Shown here: positions 8,689-18,745 of the stretch, piece after piece
Layout of the letters: each line of letters starts with the position of its first letter
Numbering within the stretch: the first letter of the stretch is position 1
Source of the DNA: Halobacillus kuroshimensis DSM 18393
Lineage (GTDB): Bacteria; Bacillota; Bacilli; Bacillales; Halobacillaceae
DNA length: 64,000 bases
Direction: 5' to 3'
NCBI RefSeq assembly: GCF_000425705.1
Contig: NZ_AUDY01000010.1
Span: 372,001 to 436,000 of the forward strand
The notes under the pieces: generated by a model
What the model saw: only the letters and a program-made list of their open reading frames with translations
What the model was told of the DNA's origin: nothing
Database searches by the model: none
Translations under genes and position numbers: made by a program

Positions 8689-10610
8689 ACCACCCGATTT
8701 CGGTTATAACTCAGTTCAAGCACCTGCTGCAGCCGCTTCGCAATAATAAGTGCTTCTCTCAAGGAGCGGCGTTCTTCCTTTTTCAGTGGAGCGAGCTTTA
8801 AATCATTGGATAAGGTGTCTCCTTCTTCCAACTGCTCAAGGTTGGACTGCAGACGGAAAAGCATCAGCCTGTGCAGGGCTGTTTTTGCGTTTTCCACGTC
8901 CCTGGGGTGGAAACGTTCATGTTCGGCCAGGGCGTCCAGGCGGTTGACTGTATTGATTTCTTCAATTCCATATTTCATGCTGTATATGCGTATGGCGTTG
9001 ACAATCTGCATGATGGCAGATTTTTTAATATTCAAGGTCCGTTTTTTACCGATGCCTGAAATCCTGCCAAAGGGCTGGACGGGTACGCGGAACCGGAGGG
9101 TATCCTTCATCAGAAGCTGATGAAGGTTCAAGGATTTCTGAACTTTTTGTGTTACGTATTTTTTTAAATCATAGGCCAGGGAGTAGTCTCCGCTGATAGG
9201 TCTGAAATCCATAAAAATAGTGAAGTCGCGGATTTCTTCTGCATCCATCTTGGAGATCCATTGATCGATATCCGCATGCCACTCATCTGTCTGTTTTCTC
9301 CATTTGTCCTCTTTGGCCATGATTCCTCCTGTGCAGTACGGATATCCGCACTCATTAAGCATATCATTGATCTTCCTGGAAAAAATGGAGAAATAGGCAT
9401 CGATTTTCTTCTTATGCTTGGACTTATCGTAATCCGCCATGATCATCGCATTATCCTGATCGGTGGAAAAGGCCTGTTCTTTACGGCCTTCACTTCCGAG
9501 CACAAGAAAACAATAGTTCACCGGCGGCGCCCCATAGCCCTCGCGGATCATTTCATCTTCTGCAATTTGAACAATCTGCTTATGAATTCTATCGTTGTAG
9601 TTCGTCATCAATTCCGCAATATCATAGGCGAGCATCTTGTCTTTAATCAAGCTGCGGACAAACTGCTGGAACCGTTCATTATAAATCGGGGACAATGACT
9701 TGATTTCCTCCACACTTGCAGAATTGGAAATTTTGTAGGTAAGGTCGAAATAAACCGAGTTCTTAATGGTGAAAAACGACGACTGCCTTAAGATGCCGAC
9801 CACTTTGTCCTTATGCAGGACCGGAATGATTTCCGTCGGATGGTGTTTCAAATAACTAAGCGCATCATAGATGAACTCCTGCTCACTAATTTCATATGCT
9901 TCCTCAGACATATAGGCTTGGACGGGGTTGTTATGATCATTTTCGAAGTAGGCCTTTAAAATTTCACTGTAGCCGATCATCCCAAGCATTGACCTTGAAT
10001 CTTCGCTCACGATAAGCGCTTCAATTTTCTGCTGCTGCAGCATCCGGGCTGCTTTTTCAATGGAGGCCTGGGGATGGATGAATGTAGGGGGCTCCATGTA
10101 AGCGTCGGCTCTTTTTTTATATAATTCACGGTCGTCCTCTTCATCTGTGGAGGAACTCTTATATTTGACTTCGTCATACAAGCTTTTCATCAAGTGGCTG
10201 ATTCCGTCCATCACCACTTTGGAAAACTGGGTGTTGTTTGACATGATCTGCAGGAAGGATTCACGTTCAAAACAGATCGTTTTTATCGGCTCAAGAGCCT
10301 GTACAGAGAATCGCATTTCTCCGCTGGTCAATAAGATCATGACCCCGATCAAATCACCGGGGTAATAAAAGCGGACAGACAGCTGCCGGCCGTTGGACCG
10401 GTGCATAATATTCTTGGCGAGACCGGAGATCATAAAGTGGATATCGATCGAATCATCTTCCTGATCCTCATGAATGATAAATTCGTTCGTGCTGTATTCC
10501 TTTACGGAAGCTTTTCCGAAAACGTCCTGGAATTCCTCCTCAGACAACAGATCAAACGGGTACTGCTGCCTGAATAATTCAAACTCTGTCACAGAGCAAA
10601 ACTCCTTCAT
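8685..10610 (-). CDS. cNMP-binding / CBS / nucleotidyltransferase (DUF294) signalling protein
   Basis: The 641-residue soluble protein has four parts. They are a cyclic-nucleotide-binding-like beta barrel (about 15-135), a CBS pair (about 170-290), a DUF294 nucleotidyltransferase domain with LGSEGRKEQAFSTDQDNAMI near 370-390 (the GS...D-D motif also seen in GlnD), and a DUF294 C-terminal helical domain (about 490-635). The family is thought to sense adenylates or cyclic nucleotides and transfer nucleotides, but the reaction is unknown. It overlaps its neighbours by 4 bases on both sides, so it is the middle gene of a tight three-gene unit with the DUF2627 protein and the exonuclease. Confidence 0.88.
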   Translation of the reverse strand: MKEFCSVTEFELFRQQYPFDLLSEEEFQDVFGKASVKEYSTNEFIIHEDQEDDSIDIHFMISGLAKNIMHRSNGRQLSVRFYYPGDLIGVMILLTSGEMRFSVQALEPIKTICFERESFLQIMSNNTQFSKVVMDGISHLMKSLYDEVKYKSSSTDEEDDRELYKKRADAYMEPPTFIHPQASIEKAARMLQQQKIEALIVSEDSRSMLGMIGYSEILKAYFENDHNNPVQAYMSEEAYEISEQEFIYDALSYLKHHPTEIIPVLHKDKVVGILRQSSFFTIKNSVYFDLTYKISNSASVEEIKSLSPIYNERFQQFVRSLIKDKMLAYDIAELMTNYNDRIHKQIVQIAEDEMIREGYGAPPVNYCFLVLGSEGRKEQAFSTDQDNAMIMADYDKSKHKKKIDAYFSIFSRKINDMLNECGYPYCTGGIMAKEDKWRKQTDEWHADIDQWISKMDAEEIRDFTIFMDFRPISGDYSLAYDLKKYVTQKVQKSLNLHQLLMKDTLRFRVPVQPFGRISGIGKKRTLNIKKSAIMQIVNAIRIYSMKYGIEEINTVNRLDALAEHERFHPRDVENAKTALHRLMLFRLQSNLEQLEEGDTLSNDLKLAPLKKEERRSLREALIIAKRLQQVLELSYNRNRVV

Positions 10611-10858
10611 TCTGGATAGTTAGATTGTTTGAACCTTCCTTTAGTCAAGTTCCTTTTTCTGTCCCGGTGGAGAATGAAGCCTCCAATGAAAGCCAGTCCG
10701 CCTGCGAAAAATAGAATACCAGCCAGACCCTGGAGGGCAATATGAAAATAAAGATCATGGAATTCCCCGAACAGGGCATCACGGATTAATTTTATGCCGT
10801 AGACGGCGATCAAACCCGGAGTTACTAATAGCAGTAGTGCTATGAGGCGCATGGGCAT
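10607..10858 (-). CDS. yqzF: DUF2627 small membrane protein (YqzF)
   Basis: The 83-residue product has two hydrophobic segments, about residues 4-26 and 40-62, followed by a basic tail (HRDRKRNLTKGR). It matches the DUF2627 family seen beside bkdR in B. subtilis (yqzF). Its function is unknown. It is the first gene of the leftward operon, overlaps the next gene by ATGA, and faces away from bkdR. Confidence 0.85.
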   Translation of the reverse strand: MPMRLIALLLLVTPGLIAVYGIKLIRDALFGEFHDLYFHIALQGLAGILFFAGGLAFIGGFILHRDRKRNLTKGRFKQSNYPE

Positions 10859-10984
10859 CGCTCCTTTTTATAGTCCATTCACAGTATATCAAATGGGGAA
10901 GGAAGTGGAAACAATCCCATGCTTGCTAAAATGTGCAGATTGATATACGATGAAGTTACGCAAAATATTGCAGGGTGTGGTGAA

Positions 10985-13060
10985 ATGAAACGAGTATTGA
11001 TTGTTGGAGCCGGCAAAGGCGGTACTGCTCTGCTGAAGCTGCTTAGTCAAGTGGACCGTATGCAGGTAGTGGCTGTGACAGACATCAATTCAGACGCTCC
11101 TGGTCTTGCTCTTGCGGAATCCTATGGAATTCCAGCGGGCCGGTCCTGGGAGCAGTGGATACATAAAAAGATTGATATCGTTATTGAAGCGACTGGACAG
11201 GAAGATGTGTTCCAGTCGATTAGAGAAGAAAGAGATGAAACGACGGTGGTTATTCCAGGGTCAGTGGCTTATGTGACAGCTGAACTTCTGGAAGAAAAGG
11301 AAGCTCTTGTTCAAAAGCTGAAACGGCAGACGGATAACCAGCATTTCATTTTAAACAGCATTCACGATGGTATGATTGTCGTCGATCACAAGGAGAACAT
11401 TACATTCATCAACCCCAGCGCTGCCCGGATTCTGGGCAGAAATCATCAGGACGTTCTCCATTGTCCCGTTCAAGAGATTATTCCTGCCTCCAGACTGCCT
11501 TACACGATGGCTTCCAAACAGGAGGAAGTGAACAAGAAGCTGGAACTGGAAAATGGAAAGACGGTGGTGACGACCAGGATTCCAATGATTGACGAAAGTG
11601 GAAGTGTCATTGGTGCCTATGCGGTGTTCAAGGATATCACAGAGGTGGTTCACCTGGCTGAGGAAGTCACCGATTTGAAAGAAGTCAAAACAATGCTGGA
11701 AGCTATTATACAATCGTCGGATGAGGCGATTTCTGTTGTAGATGAGAATGGAAGCGGTTTAATGGTGAATCCTGCCTACACAAGGATTACTGGTCTCCCG
11801 GAAAAAGACATCGTCGGAAAGCCTGCGACAGTGGATATTTCAGAAGGGGAAAGTATGCATATGAAAGTCCTCCGTACGCGCAGACCTGTCCGAGGAGTGC
11901 GGATGAAGGTTGGTCCTGCCAGGAAAGATGTCCTCGTTAACGTAGCCCCTGTCATTGTCGATGGCAAATTAAAGGGAAGTGTCGGGGTTCTGCATGATGT
12001 GTCAGAGATTAAATCCCTGACGAGTGAATTGAAAAGAGCCCGGCAGATCATCCGAAGCCTTGAAGCGAAATACACGTTTGATGATATTATCGGAGATTCT
12101 CCTGAAATGACCCTGGCGCTCGAACAGGCTAAGGTTGGAGCGCGGACTCCGGCTTCTGTGCTTCTGCGTGGCGAATCAGGTACAGGGAAGGAACTGTTTG
12201 CGCACGCCATCCATAACGAAAGCGGGAGACGTCATAACAAGTTTATCCGGGTGAATTGCGCGGCCATAGCCGAGTCGCTGCTTGAAAGTGAGTTGTTCGG
12301 ATATGAGGATGGGGCTTTCTCCGGGGCACGCCGTGGAGGGAAAAAGGGATTATTTGAGGAAGCAGACAACGGGAGCATTTTTCTAGATGAAATCGGCGAG
12401 TTGACCCTGCCGATGCAGGCGAAACTTTTGCGTGTGCTTCAAGAAAATGAAATGATTCGTGTGGGCGGAACCAAACCGGTTCACATTGATGTGCGGGTCA
12501 TTGCTGCTACAAATATAAATCTGGAAAAAGCGATTATGAATAAAAATTTCAGAGAAGACTTGTACTACCGGCTGAACCGTCTTCCTATCTATATCCCCCC
12601 TCTCCGGGAAAGGATTGAGGACATCCCATTGCTGACCGCCCACCTGATTCAAAAGCTCAATGAGGATTATGGGCGGAACGTAACGTCCCTCAATGGAGAG
12701 GCTTACCAGTGTTTAATGGACTATCCGTGGCCTGGAAACGTAAGGGAACTGGAGAATATTATCGGAAGAGCTATGATCTATATGGAACATACAGATGAAA
12801 TCATAAAGCCTGAACATCTGCCCACTCTTAAAAAACAAGAGGATGCCGTCGAACCGGGCCGGACAGCTTCCGGTTGGACAGGGGAGACGCTGCAGGAGGC
12901 TGTGGACGACTATGAAAAGAAACTGCTCGTCGAAGCGTATCGTTCGCACGAGTTTAATAAGACCAAAACAGCCAAGGCTCTCGGTATTTCCATTAGAAAT
13001 CTTTATTATAAGCTTGAAAAGTATGGGTTGGATAAAAACAGCATGCAGTATTTTTCATAA
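10985..13060 (+). CDS. bkdR: Sigma-54-dependent activator BkdR
   Basis: BkdR activates the sigma-54 promoter of the branched-chain keto-acid operon downstream. The 691-residue protein has an N-terminal Rossmann-like segment ([17 protein letters not shown]), two PAS domains (about 115-225 and 235-345), an AAA+ domain with Walker A GESGTGKE near residue 395 and Walker [12 protein letters not shown], and a C-terminal Fis-type helix-turn-helix ([20 protein letters not shown]). The sigma-54 contact loop reads GAFSGA instead of the usual GAFTGA. The ATG at 10985 gives the B. subtilis length; 10919 would add 22 unsupported residues. Confidence 0.94.
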   Translation: MKRVLIVGAGKGGTALLKLLSQVDRMQVVAVTDINSDAPGLALAESYGIPAGRSWEQWIHKKIDIVIEATGQEDVFQSIREERDETTVVIPGSVAYVTAELLEEKEALVQKLKRQTDNQHFILNSIHDGMIVVDHKENITFINPSAARILGRNHQDVLHCPVQEIIPASRLPYTMASKQEEVNKKLELENGKTVVTTRIPMIDESGSVIGAYAVFKDITEVVHLAEEVTDLKEVKTMLEAIIQSSDEAISVVDENGSGLMVNPAYTRITGLPEKDIVGKPATVDISEGESMHMKVLRTRRPVRGVRMKVGPARKDVLVNVAPVIVDGKLKGSVGVLHDVSEIKSLTSELKRARQIIRSLEAKYTFDDIIGDSPEMTLALEQAKVGARTPASVLLRGESGTGKELFAHAIHNESGRRHNKFIRVNCAAIAESLLESELFGYEDGAFSGARRGGKKGLFEEADNGSIFLDEIGELTLPMQAKLLRVLQENEMIRVGGTKPVHIDVRVIAATNINLEKAIMNKNFREDLYYRLNRLPIYIPPLRERIEDIPLLTAHLIQKLNEDYGRNVTSLNGEAYQCLMDYPWPGNVRELENIIGRAMIYMEHTDEIIKPEHLPTLKKQEDAVEPGRTASGWTGETLQEAVDDYEKKLLVEAYRSHEFNKTKTAKALGISIRNLYYKLEKYGLDKNSMQYFS

Positions 13061-13117
13061 TGCAGAATCCTGCATGTGCCGAAAAGCCTTGTATGGCTGT
13101 CCGGGCGCATCAGACTT

Positions 13118-13135
13118 TTGGCATGAAATTTGCAT
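13118..13135 (+). promoter_or_regulatory. Sigma-54 (-24/-12) promoter of the bkd operon
   Basis: TTGGCATGAAATTTGCAT at 13118-13135 has GG (13120-13121) and GC (13132-13133) exactly 12 bases apart, the sigma-54 signature. A small palindrome ATGCAG-AATC-CTGCAT at 13060-13075 lies about 45 bases upstream and could be part of a BkdR enhancer site, which is inferred. Confidence 0.9.
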
Positions 13136-13162
13136 GAATGAGATTAGGGATGAGGTGAAGCT

Positions 13163-14065
13163 TTGAAATCGTTAGATGAACTGGTAGAGACAATTGACCG
13201 CACCAGCAGACAAACCGTGGCTGTCGCACAGGCCGCAGATCCAGAAGTGTTAAAAGCCGTGAAAATGGCCTTGGACCAGGATCTGGCTCGTTTTATCCTT
13301 ACAGGTGAAGAAGCGGATCTTAAAACGTGTGCCGCGGAGGCGGGCCTGCCGCTTGACCACCCGGATCTGCAGTGGAAACCGGCGCAGGCGAAAGAAAGTG
13401 CCCTCCTGGCTGTACAGGCTGTAGCAGAGGGGGAAGCGGATGTCCTGATGAAAGGGCATGTAGATACGAAAACCCTCCTGCAGGCAGTGCTCCATAAGGA
13501 ATACGGCCTTAAAAAAAGAAAGGTCCTTTCCCACGTAGCTTTGTTTGAAATTCCCGGGAGAGACCGATTAATATACTTAACAGATGCCGCTATGAACATT
13601 CAGCCAACGCTGGAGGACAAAGTGGAGATTATTCTCAATGCGGTGGAAGTGGCCCACAAAGCAGGGTGGGACAATCCGAAAGTGGCTGCCCTCGCAGCCG
13701 TAGAGGCAGTCAACCCTAAAATGCCGGCATCCACCGATGCTGCCTTGCTGACCCAGATGAACCGCCGTGGTCAAATCGCGGGATGTGTGGTGGACGGGCC
13801 GCTCGCCTTTGACAATGCGGTGGATGCAGAAGCGGCTGCTCATAAGAACATTCAGTCAGAAGTAGCCGGTCAGGCAGATATCCTCGTTGTTCCTACCATC
13901 GAGACGGCCAATGCGCTTTATAAATCGTTTGTATACTTTGCCCATGCCAAAGTGGCGGGTGTGATCAGTGGAGCATCCGCTCCCATCGTGTTAACATCAA
14001 GGGCTGATGATGCCCAGAGCAAAATTTACTCACTGGCTTTAGCTTTAAAAGCCAGTCAATCCTAG
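13163..14065 (+). CDS. ptb: Phosphate butyryltransferase
   Basis: Ptb interconverts butyryl-CoA (or branched-chain acyl-CoA) and the acyl phosphate. The 300-residue product belongs to the phosphate acetyl/butyryltransferase family, with conserved MLMKGHVDTKTLLQAVL-like and DGPLAFDNAVD regions and SGASAPIVLTSR near the end. Translation starts at TTG 13163, with GAGGTG 5 bases upstream. No ATG or GTG start would preserve the N-terminus. It is first in the seven-gene bkd operon. Confidence 0.93.
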   Translation: MKSLDELVETIDRTSRQTVAVAQAADPEVLKAVKMALDQDLARFILTGEEADLKTCAAEAGLPLDHPDLQWKPAQAKESALLAVQAVAEGEADVLMKGHVDTKTLLQAVLHKEYGLKKRKVLSHVALFEIPGRDRLIYLTDAAMNIQPTLEDKVEIILNAVEVAHKAGWDNPKVAALAAVEAVNPKMPASTDAALLTQMNRRGQIAGCVVDGPLAFDNAVDAEAAAHKNIQSEVAGQADILVVPTIETANALYKSFVYFAHAKVAGVISGASAPIVLTSRADDAQSKIYSLALALKASQS

Positions 14066-14077
14066 GAGGAATACAAA

Positions 14078-15181
14078 ATGGAAATTTTCAGCTATATGCA
14101 GGAATATGATTACGAGCAATTGTTGTTTTGTCAGGATGAACAGTCTGGTTTGAAAGCGATTATCGCCGTCCATGATACGACCCTCGGACCCGCTCTTGGA
14201 GGGACACGCATGTGGACGTATGCATCTGAAGACGATGCTGTTGAAGATGCTCTGCGTCTTGCTAAAGGAATGACCTATAAAAACGCAGCGGCCGGTCTGA
14301 ATCTCGGCGGTGGAAAGACCGTAATCATCGGTGATCCGAAAAAGGATAAAAATGAGGAGATGTTCCGCGCATTCGGCCGTTACATTCAAGGACTGAACGG
14401 AAGGTACATTACAGCGGAAGATGTGGGAACAACGGTTCAGGATATGGATTTAATTCATGAGGAAACCGATTATGTCACTGGGATTTCACCTGCCTTCGGT
14501 TCTTCCGGCAACCCTTCCCCAGTAACAGCCTATGGGGTGTACCGCGGAATGAAAGCAGCTGCTAAGGAAGGCTTTGGATCAGATTCCCTGGAAGGTAAAA
14601 CAGTTGCTGTCCAGGGTGTCGGGAACGTAGCTTTCACCTTGTGCCGCCATCTTCACGAGGAAGGTGCGAATCTGGTTGTGACCGATATTAATAAAGAAGC
14701 TGTTCAGCGTGCTGTTGAGGAATTCGGAGCTAAAGCAGTGGAGACGGACGAAATCTACAGCGTGGACTGTGATATTTATGCACCGTGTGCCCTGGGTGCG
14801 ACCATCAATGATGAAACGATTCCACAGTTGAAAGCGAAAGTCATTGCCGGTGCAGCAAACAACCAGCTCAAAGAAACGAAACATGGTGATATTCTTCATG
14901 AGAAAGGCATCGTCTATACACCGGACTATGTCATCAATGCGGGTGGCGTGATCAACGTCGCCGATGAACTTCACGGGTACAATAAGGACCGTGCGATGAA
15001 GCGAGTGGAAACCATCTACGATAACGTATCCCGTGTATTTGAAATTTCCCGCCGTGATAATATCCCTACGTATCTTGCAGCGGATCGTATGGCGGAAGAA
15101 CGCATTGAGCGTATGCGTCGTTCCCGCAGCCAGTTCCTTCAGAACGGCCATCACATCCTAAGCAGAAGACAGAACGGATAA
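14078..15181 (+). CDS. bcd: Leucine dehydrogenase
   Basis: Bcd is an NAD-dependent oxidative deaminase of leucine, valine and isoleucine that supplies the keto acids for the dehydrogenase complex encoded downstream. The 367-residue product carries the glutamate/leucine dehydrogenase N-terminal domain with ALGGTRMW and the catalytic-lysine region [19 protein letters not shown] near residues 68-86, and the Rossmann motif VQGVGNVAF near 180. It starts 12 bases after ptb, with AGGAGGAATAC upstream. Confidence 0.95.
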   Translation: MEIFSYMQEYDYEQLLFCQDEQSGLKAIIAVHDTTLGPALGGTRMWTYASEDDAVEDALRLAKGMTYKNAAAGLNLGGGKTVIIGDPKKDKNEEMFRAFGRYIQGLNGRYITAEDVGTTVQDMDLIHEETDYVTGISPAFGSSGNPSPVTAYGVYRGMKAAAKEGFGSDSLEGKTVAVQGVGNVAFTLCRHLHEEGANLVVTDINKEAVQRAVEEFGAKAVETDEIYSVDCDIYAPCALGATINDETIPQLKAKVIAGAANNQLKETKHGDILHEKGIVYTPDYVINAGGVINVADELHGYNKDRAMKRVETIYDNVSRVFEISRRDNIPTYLAADRMAEERIERMRRSRSQFLQNGHHILSRRQNG

Positions 15182-15195
15182 CGGAGGTCTTTGTT

Positions 15196-16281
15196 GTGCA
15201 CACTCATCGAATCCTGGTTATAAACCCCGGTTCCACGTCAACAAAAATCGGTGTGTTTGATGACCTGGAAGCCGTCTTTGAAAAAACGATCCGCCACAGC
15301 GGAGATGAAATCAATCAATTCAAACGTATTATCGACCAGTACGATTTTCGAAAGCAGGTCATTCTTGATGTGCTCGATCAGGAAGGGATTAACATAAGCA
15401 AACTCAGCGCCGTCTGCGGAAGAGGGGGACTCCTGCGTCCAATTGAAGGCGGCACCTACGAAGTGAATGCCGCTATGCTTGAAGATTTGAAAAACGGCTA
15501 TAATGGAGAACATGCCTCCAACCTTGGCGGCATCATCGCCTATGAAATTGCCCGCGGCCTGAACATCGGAGCCTATATCGTCGATCCCGTGGTTGTCGAT
15601 GAGCTCCAGGAGCTTGCCCGGATCTCAGGCGTGCCGGAAATCCCAAGGAAGAGTATTTTCCACGCCTTGAACCAGAAGGCGGTCGCCCGGCGTGCGGCAG
15701 CTGATCTGGAGATGGATTATCCGGAGGCCCGTCTGATTGTCGCTCATATGGGGGGAGGAATTACCGTCGGTGCTCATATTGGAGGCCGGGTGGTTGATGT
15801 TAACAACGGTCTTCACGGCGATGGTCCTTTTTCACCTGAAAGAGCCGGTACCGTGCCTGCCGGTGACCTTGTCTCGATGTGTTACTCAGGCCAGTATTAC
15901 CGTGATGAAGTTATGAAGAAACTCGTCGGGCAGGGAGGCCTCATGGCTTATCTCGATACCAATGACGCCAGGGAAGTCGAAAATATGATCGCCCATGGCG
16001 ACAAAAAGGCCGAAATGGTCTTCAACGCTATGGCCTATCAGATTGCCAAAGAGATCGGAAGCATGAGTGCTGTGATGGAAGGCCGGGTGGACGCCGTCGC
16101 TTTGACAGGTGGACTGGCCTATGGGAAAGCCTTCATCAAAGAGATTTCCAAACGGGTGCACTGGATTGCTGATGTGCTTGTTTATCCGGGAGAAAATGAA
16201 CTGGAGGCATTGAACGAAGGAACGCTGCGCGTCCTCAATCACGAAGAAATTCCAAAGCAGTATCCGAATTTTCAGGAATAA
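15196..16281 (+). CDS. buk: Butyrate kinase / branched-chain fatty-acid kinase
   Basis: Buk makes ATP from butyryl phosphate or branched acyl phosphates. The 361-residue ASKHA-fold protein has the phosphate-1 motif [14 protein letters not shown] at the N-terminus, [11 protein letters not shown] near residue 185 and [10 protein letters not shown] near 300. The start is GTG at 15196, after CGGAGGTC. Together with Ptb it allows substrate-level phosphorylation from acyl-CoAs produced by the Bkd complex. Confidence 0.94.
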   Translation: MHTHRILVINPGSTSTKIGVFDDLEAVFEKTIRHSGDEINQFKRIIDQYDFRKQVILDVLDQEGINISKLSAVCGRGGLLRPIEGGTYEVNAAMLEDLKNGYNGEHASNLGGIIAYEIARGLNIGAYIVDPVVVDELQELARISGVPEIPRKSIFHALNQKAVARRAAADLEMDYPEARLIVAHMGGGITVGAHIGGRVVDVNNGLHGDGPFSPERAGTVPAGDLVSMCYSGQYYRDEVMKKLVGQGGLMAYLDTNDAREVENMIAHGDKKAEMVFNAMAYQIAKEIGSMSAVMEGRVDAVALTGGLAYGKAFIKEISKRVHWIADVLVYPGENELEALNEGTLRVLNHEEIPKQYPNFQE

Positions 16282-16296
16282 AAAGGAGCGGTAGAT

Positions 16297-17718
16297 ATGG
16301 CAGAGGAGTATGATCTAGTAGTTCTAGGAGGCGGGACGGGAGGATACGTGGCCGCCATCCGTGCTTCAAGGATCGGCTTGAAAACAGCGATTGTTGAAAA
16401 ACGTGAGCTGGGCGGAACCTGTCTTCACAGAGGCTGTATTCCATCAAAAGCATTATTGAGAAGTGCAGAAGTTTTCAAACAAACGAAAGAAGCCGACAGC
16501 TACGGCATTACAGTTGAAAACCCTGTATTGAACTTCCAGAAAGTCCAGGAGCGTAAGCAGTCGATTGTGGACACATTACATAAAGGTGTTCAAGGTTTGA
16601 TGAAAAAAGGGAAAATTGATGTTTATGAAGGTGTCGGCCGAATTCTCGGCCCTTCCATCTTTTCACCGACCGCAGGAACCATCTCTGTTGAAATGAACAA
16701 CGGTGAAGAGAATGAAATGCTGATTCCGAAAAACGTCCTTATTGCAACCGGCTCCAGTCCAAAAAGTCTGCCCGGCCTGGAAGTAGATGGACAGTATGTG
16801 ATGACCTCAGATGAAGCCTTGAATATGGAAGAACTGCCATCGTCCATCATCATTGTCGGGGGCGGAGTTATCGGCATCGAGTGGGCTTCCATGCTCGCGG
16901 ACTTCGGCGTTGAGGTGACGGTCCTTGAGTATCTTCCTCACATTCTCCCAACAGAAGACGAGGATATTTCCAGGGAAATGAAAAAACAGATGAAGAAAAA
17001 AGGTGTGGACGTTGTTACCGGTGCCAAAGTCCTTTCCGAAACGCTTGAAACGGATGATGGTGTCACGATCCAGGTTGAAGTTGACGGAGAAACCACAACC
17101 TATAAAGCAGAAAAAATGCTTGTATCTGTCGGGCGGTCCGCCAATGTGACCAACATCGGCCTTGAGAATACGGATATTCAAGTGGAGAACGGGTTCATAC
17201 AAACGAATGACTATTATCAAACAAAAGAAAGTCATATTTATGCGATCGGTGATGTGATCGGTGGTATGCAGCTGGCCCATGTCGCTTCCCATGAAGGAAT
17301 GACGGCGGTGGAGCACATGTCAGACAACGAGCCCCATCCATTGAATCCCGAACAAATTCCAAGCTGCATTTATTCCAGCCCGGAAGCCTCCAGTGTCGGA
17401 CTGACGGAAGCACAGGCCAAGGAAAAAGGTTATAACATTAAGACCGGTAAGTTTCCGTTTCAGGCCATCGGTAAGGCACTCGTACATGGGGAAACGGACG
17501 GATTCGTGAAAATCATTGCTGATAAGGACACCGACGATCTGCTGGGTGTCCATATGATCGGCCCGCATGTCACCGATATGATTTCGGAAGCAGGGCTGGC
17601 CAAAGTTCTGGATGCAACCCCTTGGGAGATTGCTGAAACCATCCATCCTCACCCAACCCTCGCCGAGGCTGTCGGAGAGGCAGCGATGGCTGTTGATGGG
17701 AATCAGATTCACGGATAA
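16297..17718 (+). CDS. lpdV: Dihydrolipoyl dehydrogenase (E3) of the branched-chain complex
   Basis: The 473-residue flavoprotein reoxidises lipoyl groups. It has an N-terminal FAD motif (VVLGGGTGGYVAAIRA), the redox-active disulfide GGTCLHRGCIPSK near residues 40-52, an NAD motif (IIVGGGVIGIEWASM near 183-197) and the C-terminal dimer-interface HPHPTLAEAVGEA, which contributes the active-site histidine. Its place between buk and bkdAA assigns it to this complex rather than to pyruvate dehydrogenase. Confidence 0.95.
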   Translation: MAEEYDLVVLGGGTGGYVAAIRASRIGLKTAIVEKRELGGTCLHRGCIPSKALLRSAEVFKQTKEADSYGITVENPVLNFQKVQERKQSIVDTLHKGVQGLMKKGKIDVYEGVGRILGPSIFSPTAGTISVEMNNGEENEMLIPKNVLIATGSSPKSLPGLEVDGQYVMTSDEALNMEELPSSIIIVGGGVIGIEWASMLADFGVEVTVLEYLPHILPTEDEDISREMKKQMKKKGVDVVTGAKVLSETLETDDGVTIQVEVDGETTTYKAEKMLVSVGRSANVTNIGLENTDIQVENGFIQTNDYYQTKESHIYAIGDVIGGMQLAHVASHEGMTAVEHMSDNEPHPLNPEQIPSCIYSSPEASSVGLTEAQAKEKGYNIKTGKFPFQAIGKALVHGETDGFVKIIADKDTDDLLGVHMIGPHVTDMISEAGLAKVLDATPWEIAETIHPHPTLAEAVGEAAMAVDGNQIHG

Positions 17719-17737
17719 GAACAAAGGAGGGAAACCC

Positions 17738-18730
17738 ATGGCTGAAAACCGCCATAAGGATTTAGGATTAACGGATGAACAGGTGCTGGATATGTTCCGC
17801 ACCATGCTATTAGCTAGAAGAATTGACGAACGGATGTGGCTTTTGAACCGTGCAGGGAAAATCCCATTCGTCATTTCCTGTCAAGGGCAGGAAGCCGCCC
17901 AGGTCGGCGCCTCCTATGCACTTGATCGAGATAAGGACTATGCGCTGCCTTACTACCGTGACATGGGAGTTGTGCTTTCCTTTGGTATGACGGCACAGGA
18001 TTTGATGCTTTCCGGTTTCGCCAAAGCGGAAGATCCTAACTCCGGGGGGAGACAGATGCCTGGACACTTCGGTCAGAAGAAAAACCGGATTGTTACAGGG
18101 TCATCTCCAGTAACCACCCAGGTTCCTCACGCTGTAGGAATCGCTCTTGCAGGGAAAATGGAGAAGAAAGATTTCGTTTCTCTTGTTACTTTTGGAGAAG
18201 GATCTTCCAACCAAGGGGATTTTCATGAGGGAGCCAACTTTGCAGGCGTCCATAAACTCCCTGTGATCTTCATGGTTGAAAATAATAAATACGCTATTTC
18301 TGTTCCGGTCTCCAAACAGCTGGCCTGTGAGAAGGTATCAGACCGGGCGATCGGGTACGGCATGCCTGGGTATACAGTCGACGGAAATGATCCACTTGCC
18401 GTTTATGAAGCAGTAAAAGCTGCTGCAGACCGCGGACGTAACGGAGAGGGGCCGACATTGATCGAGACGGTTTCCTACCGCCTGACGCCGCACTCCAGTG
18501 ATGATGACGACCGTGTTTATCGTGAGCGTGACGAAGTGGATGAAGCGAAGAAGAAAGATTCCATCGTTACGTTTGCCAACTATCTCCGTGAACAGGGGAT
18601 TTTGACGGAAGAGAAAGAAACAGAGCTGAATGACGAAATCAATCAAATCGTCAATGAAGCCACCGACTATGCTGAAAACGCGGCTTATGCCGAGCCGGAA
18701 TCAGCAATGAAATTCGTGTACGAAGAGTAA
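17738..18730 (+). CDS. bkdAA: 2-oxoisovalerate dehydrogenase E1 alpha
   Basis: This is the thiamine-diphosphate-binding alpha subunit of the branched-chain 2-oxo acid dehydrogenase, 330 residues. The TPP motif is GEGSSNQGDFHEGANFA near 155-171, and the phospho-loop region YRLTPHSSDDDD lies near 250. The ATG at 17738 follows AAAGGAGGG; a frame extending to 17612 would overlap lpdV by more than 100 bases and is not used. bkdAB follows after 15 bases. Confidence 0.95.
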   Translation: MAENRHKDLGLTDEQVLDMFRTMLLARRIDERMWLLNRAGKIPFVISCQGQEAAQVGASYALDRDKDYALPYYRDMGVVLSFGMTAQDLMLSGFAKAEDPNSGGRQMPGHFGQKKNRIVTGSSPVTTQVPHAVGIALAGKMEKKDFVSLVTFGEGSSNQGDFHEGANFAGVHKLPVIFMVENNKYAISVPVSKQLACEKVSDRAIGYGMPGYTVDGNDPLAVYEAVKAAADRGRNGEGPTLIETVSYRLTPHSSDDDDRVYRERDEVDEAKKKDSIVTFANYLREQGILTEEKETELNDEINQIVNEATDYAENAAYAEPESAMKFVYEE

Positions 18731-18745
18731 GGAGGGGGCACGATT

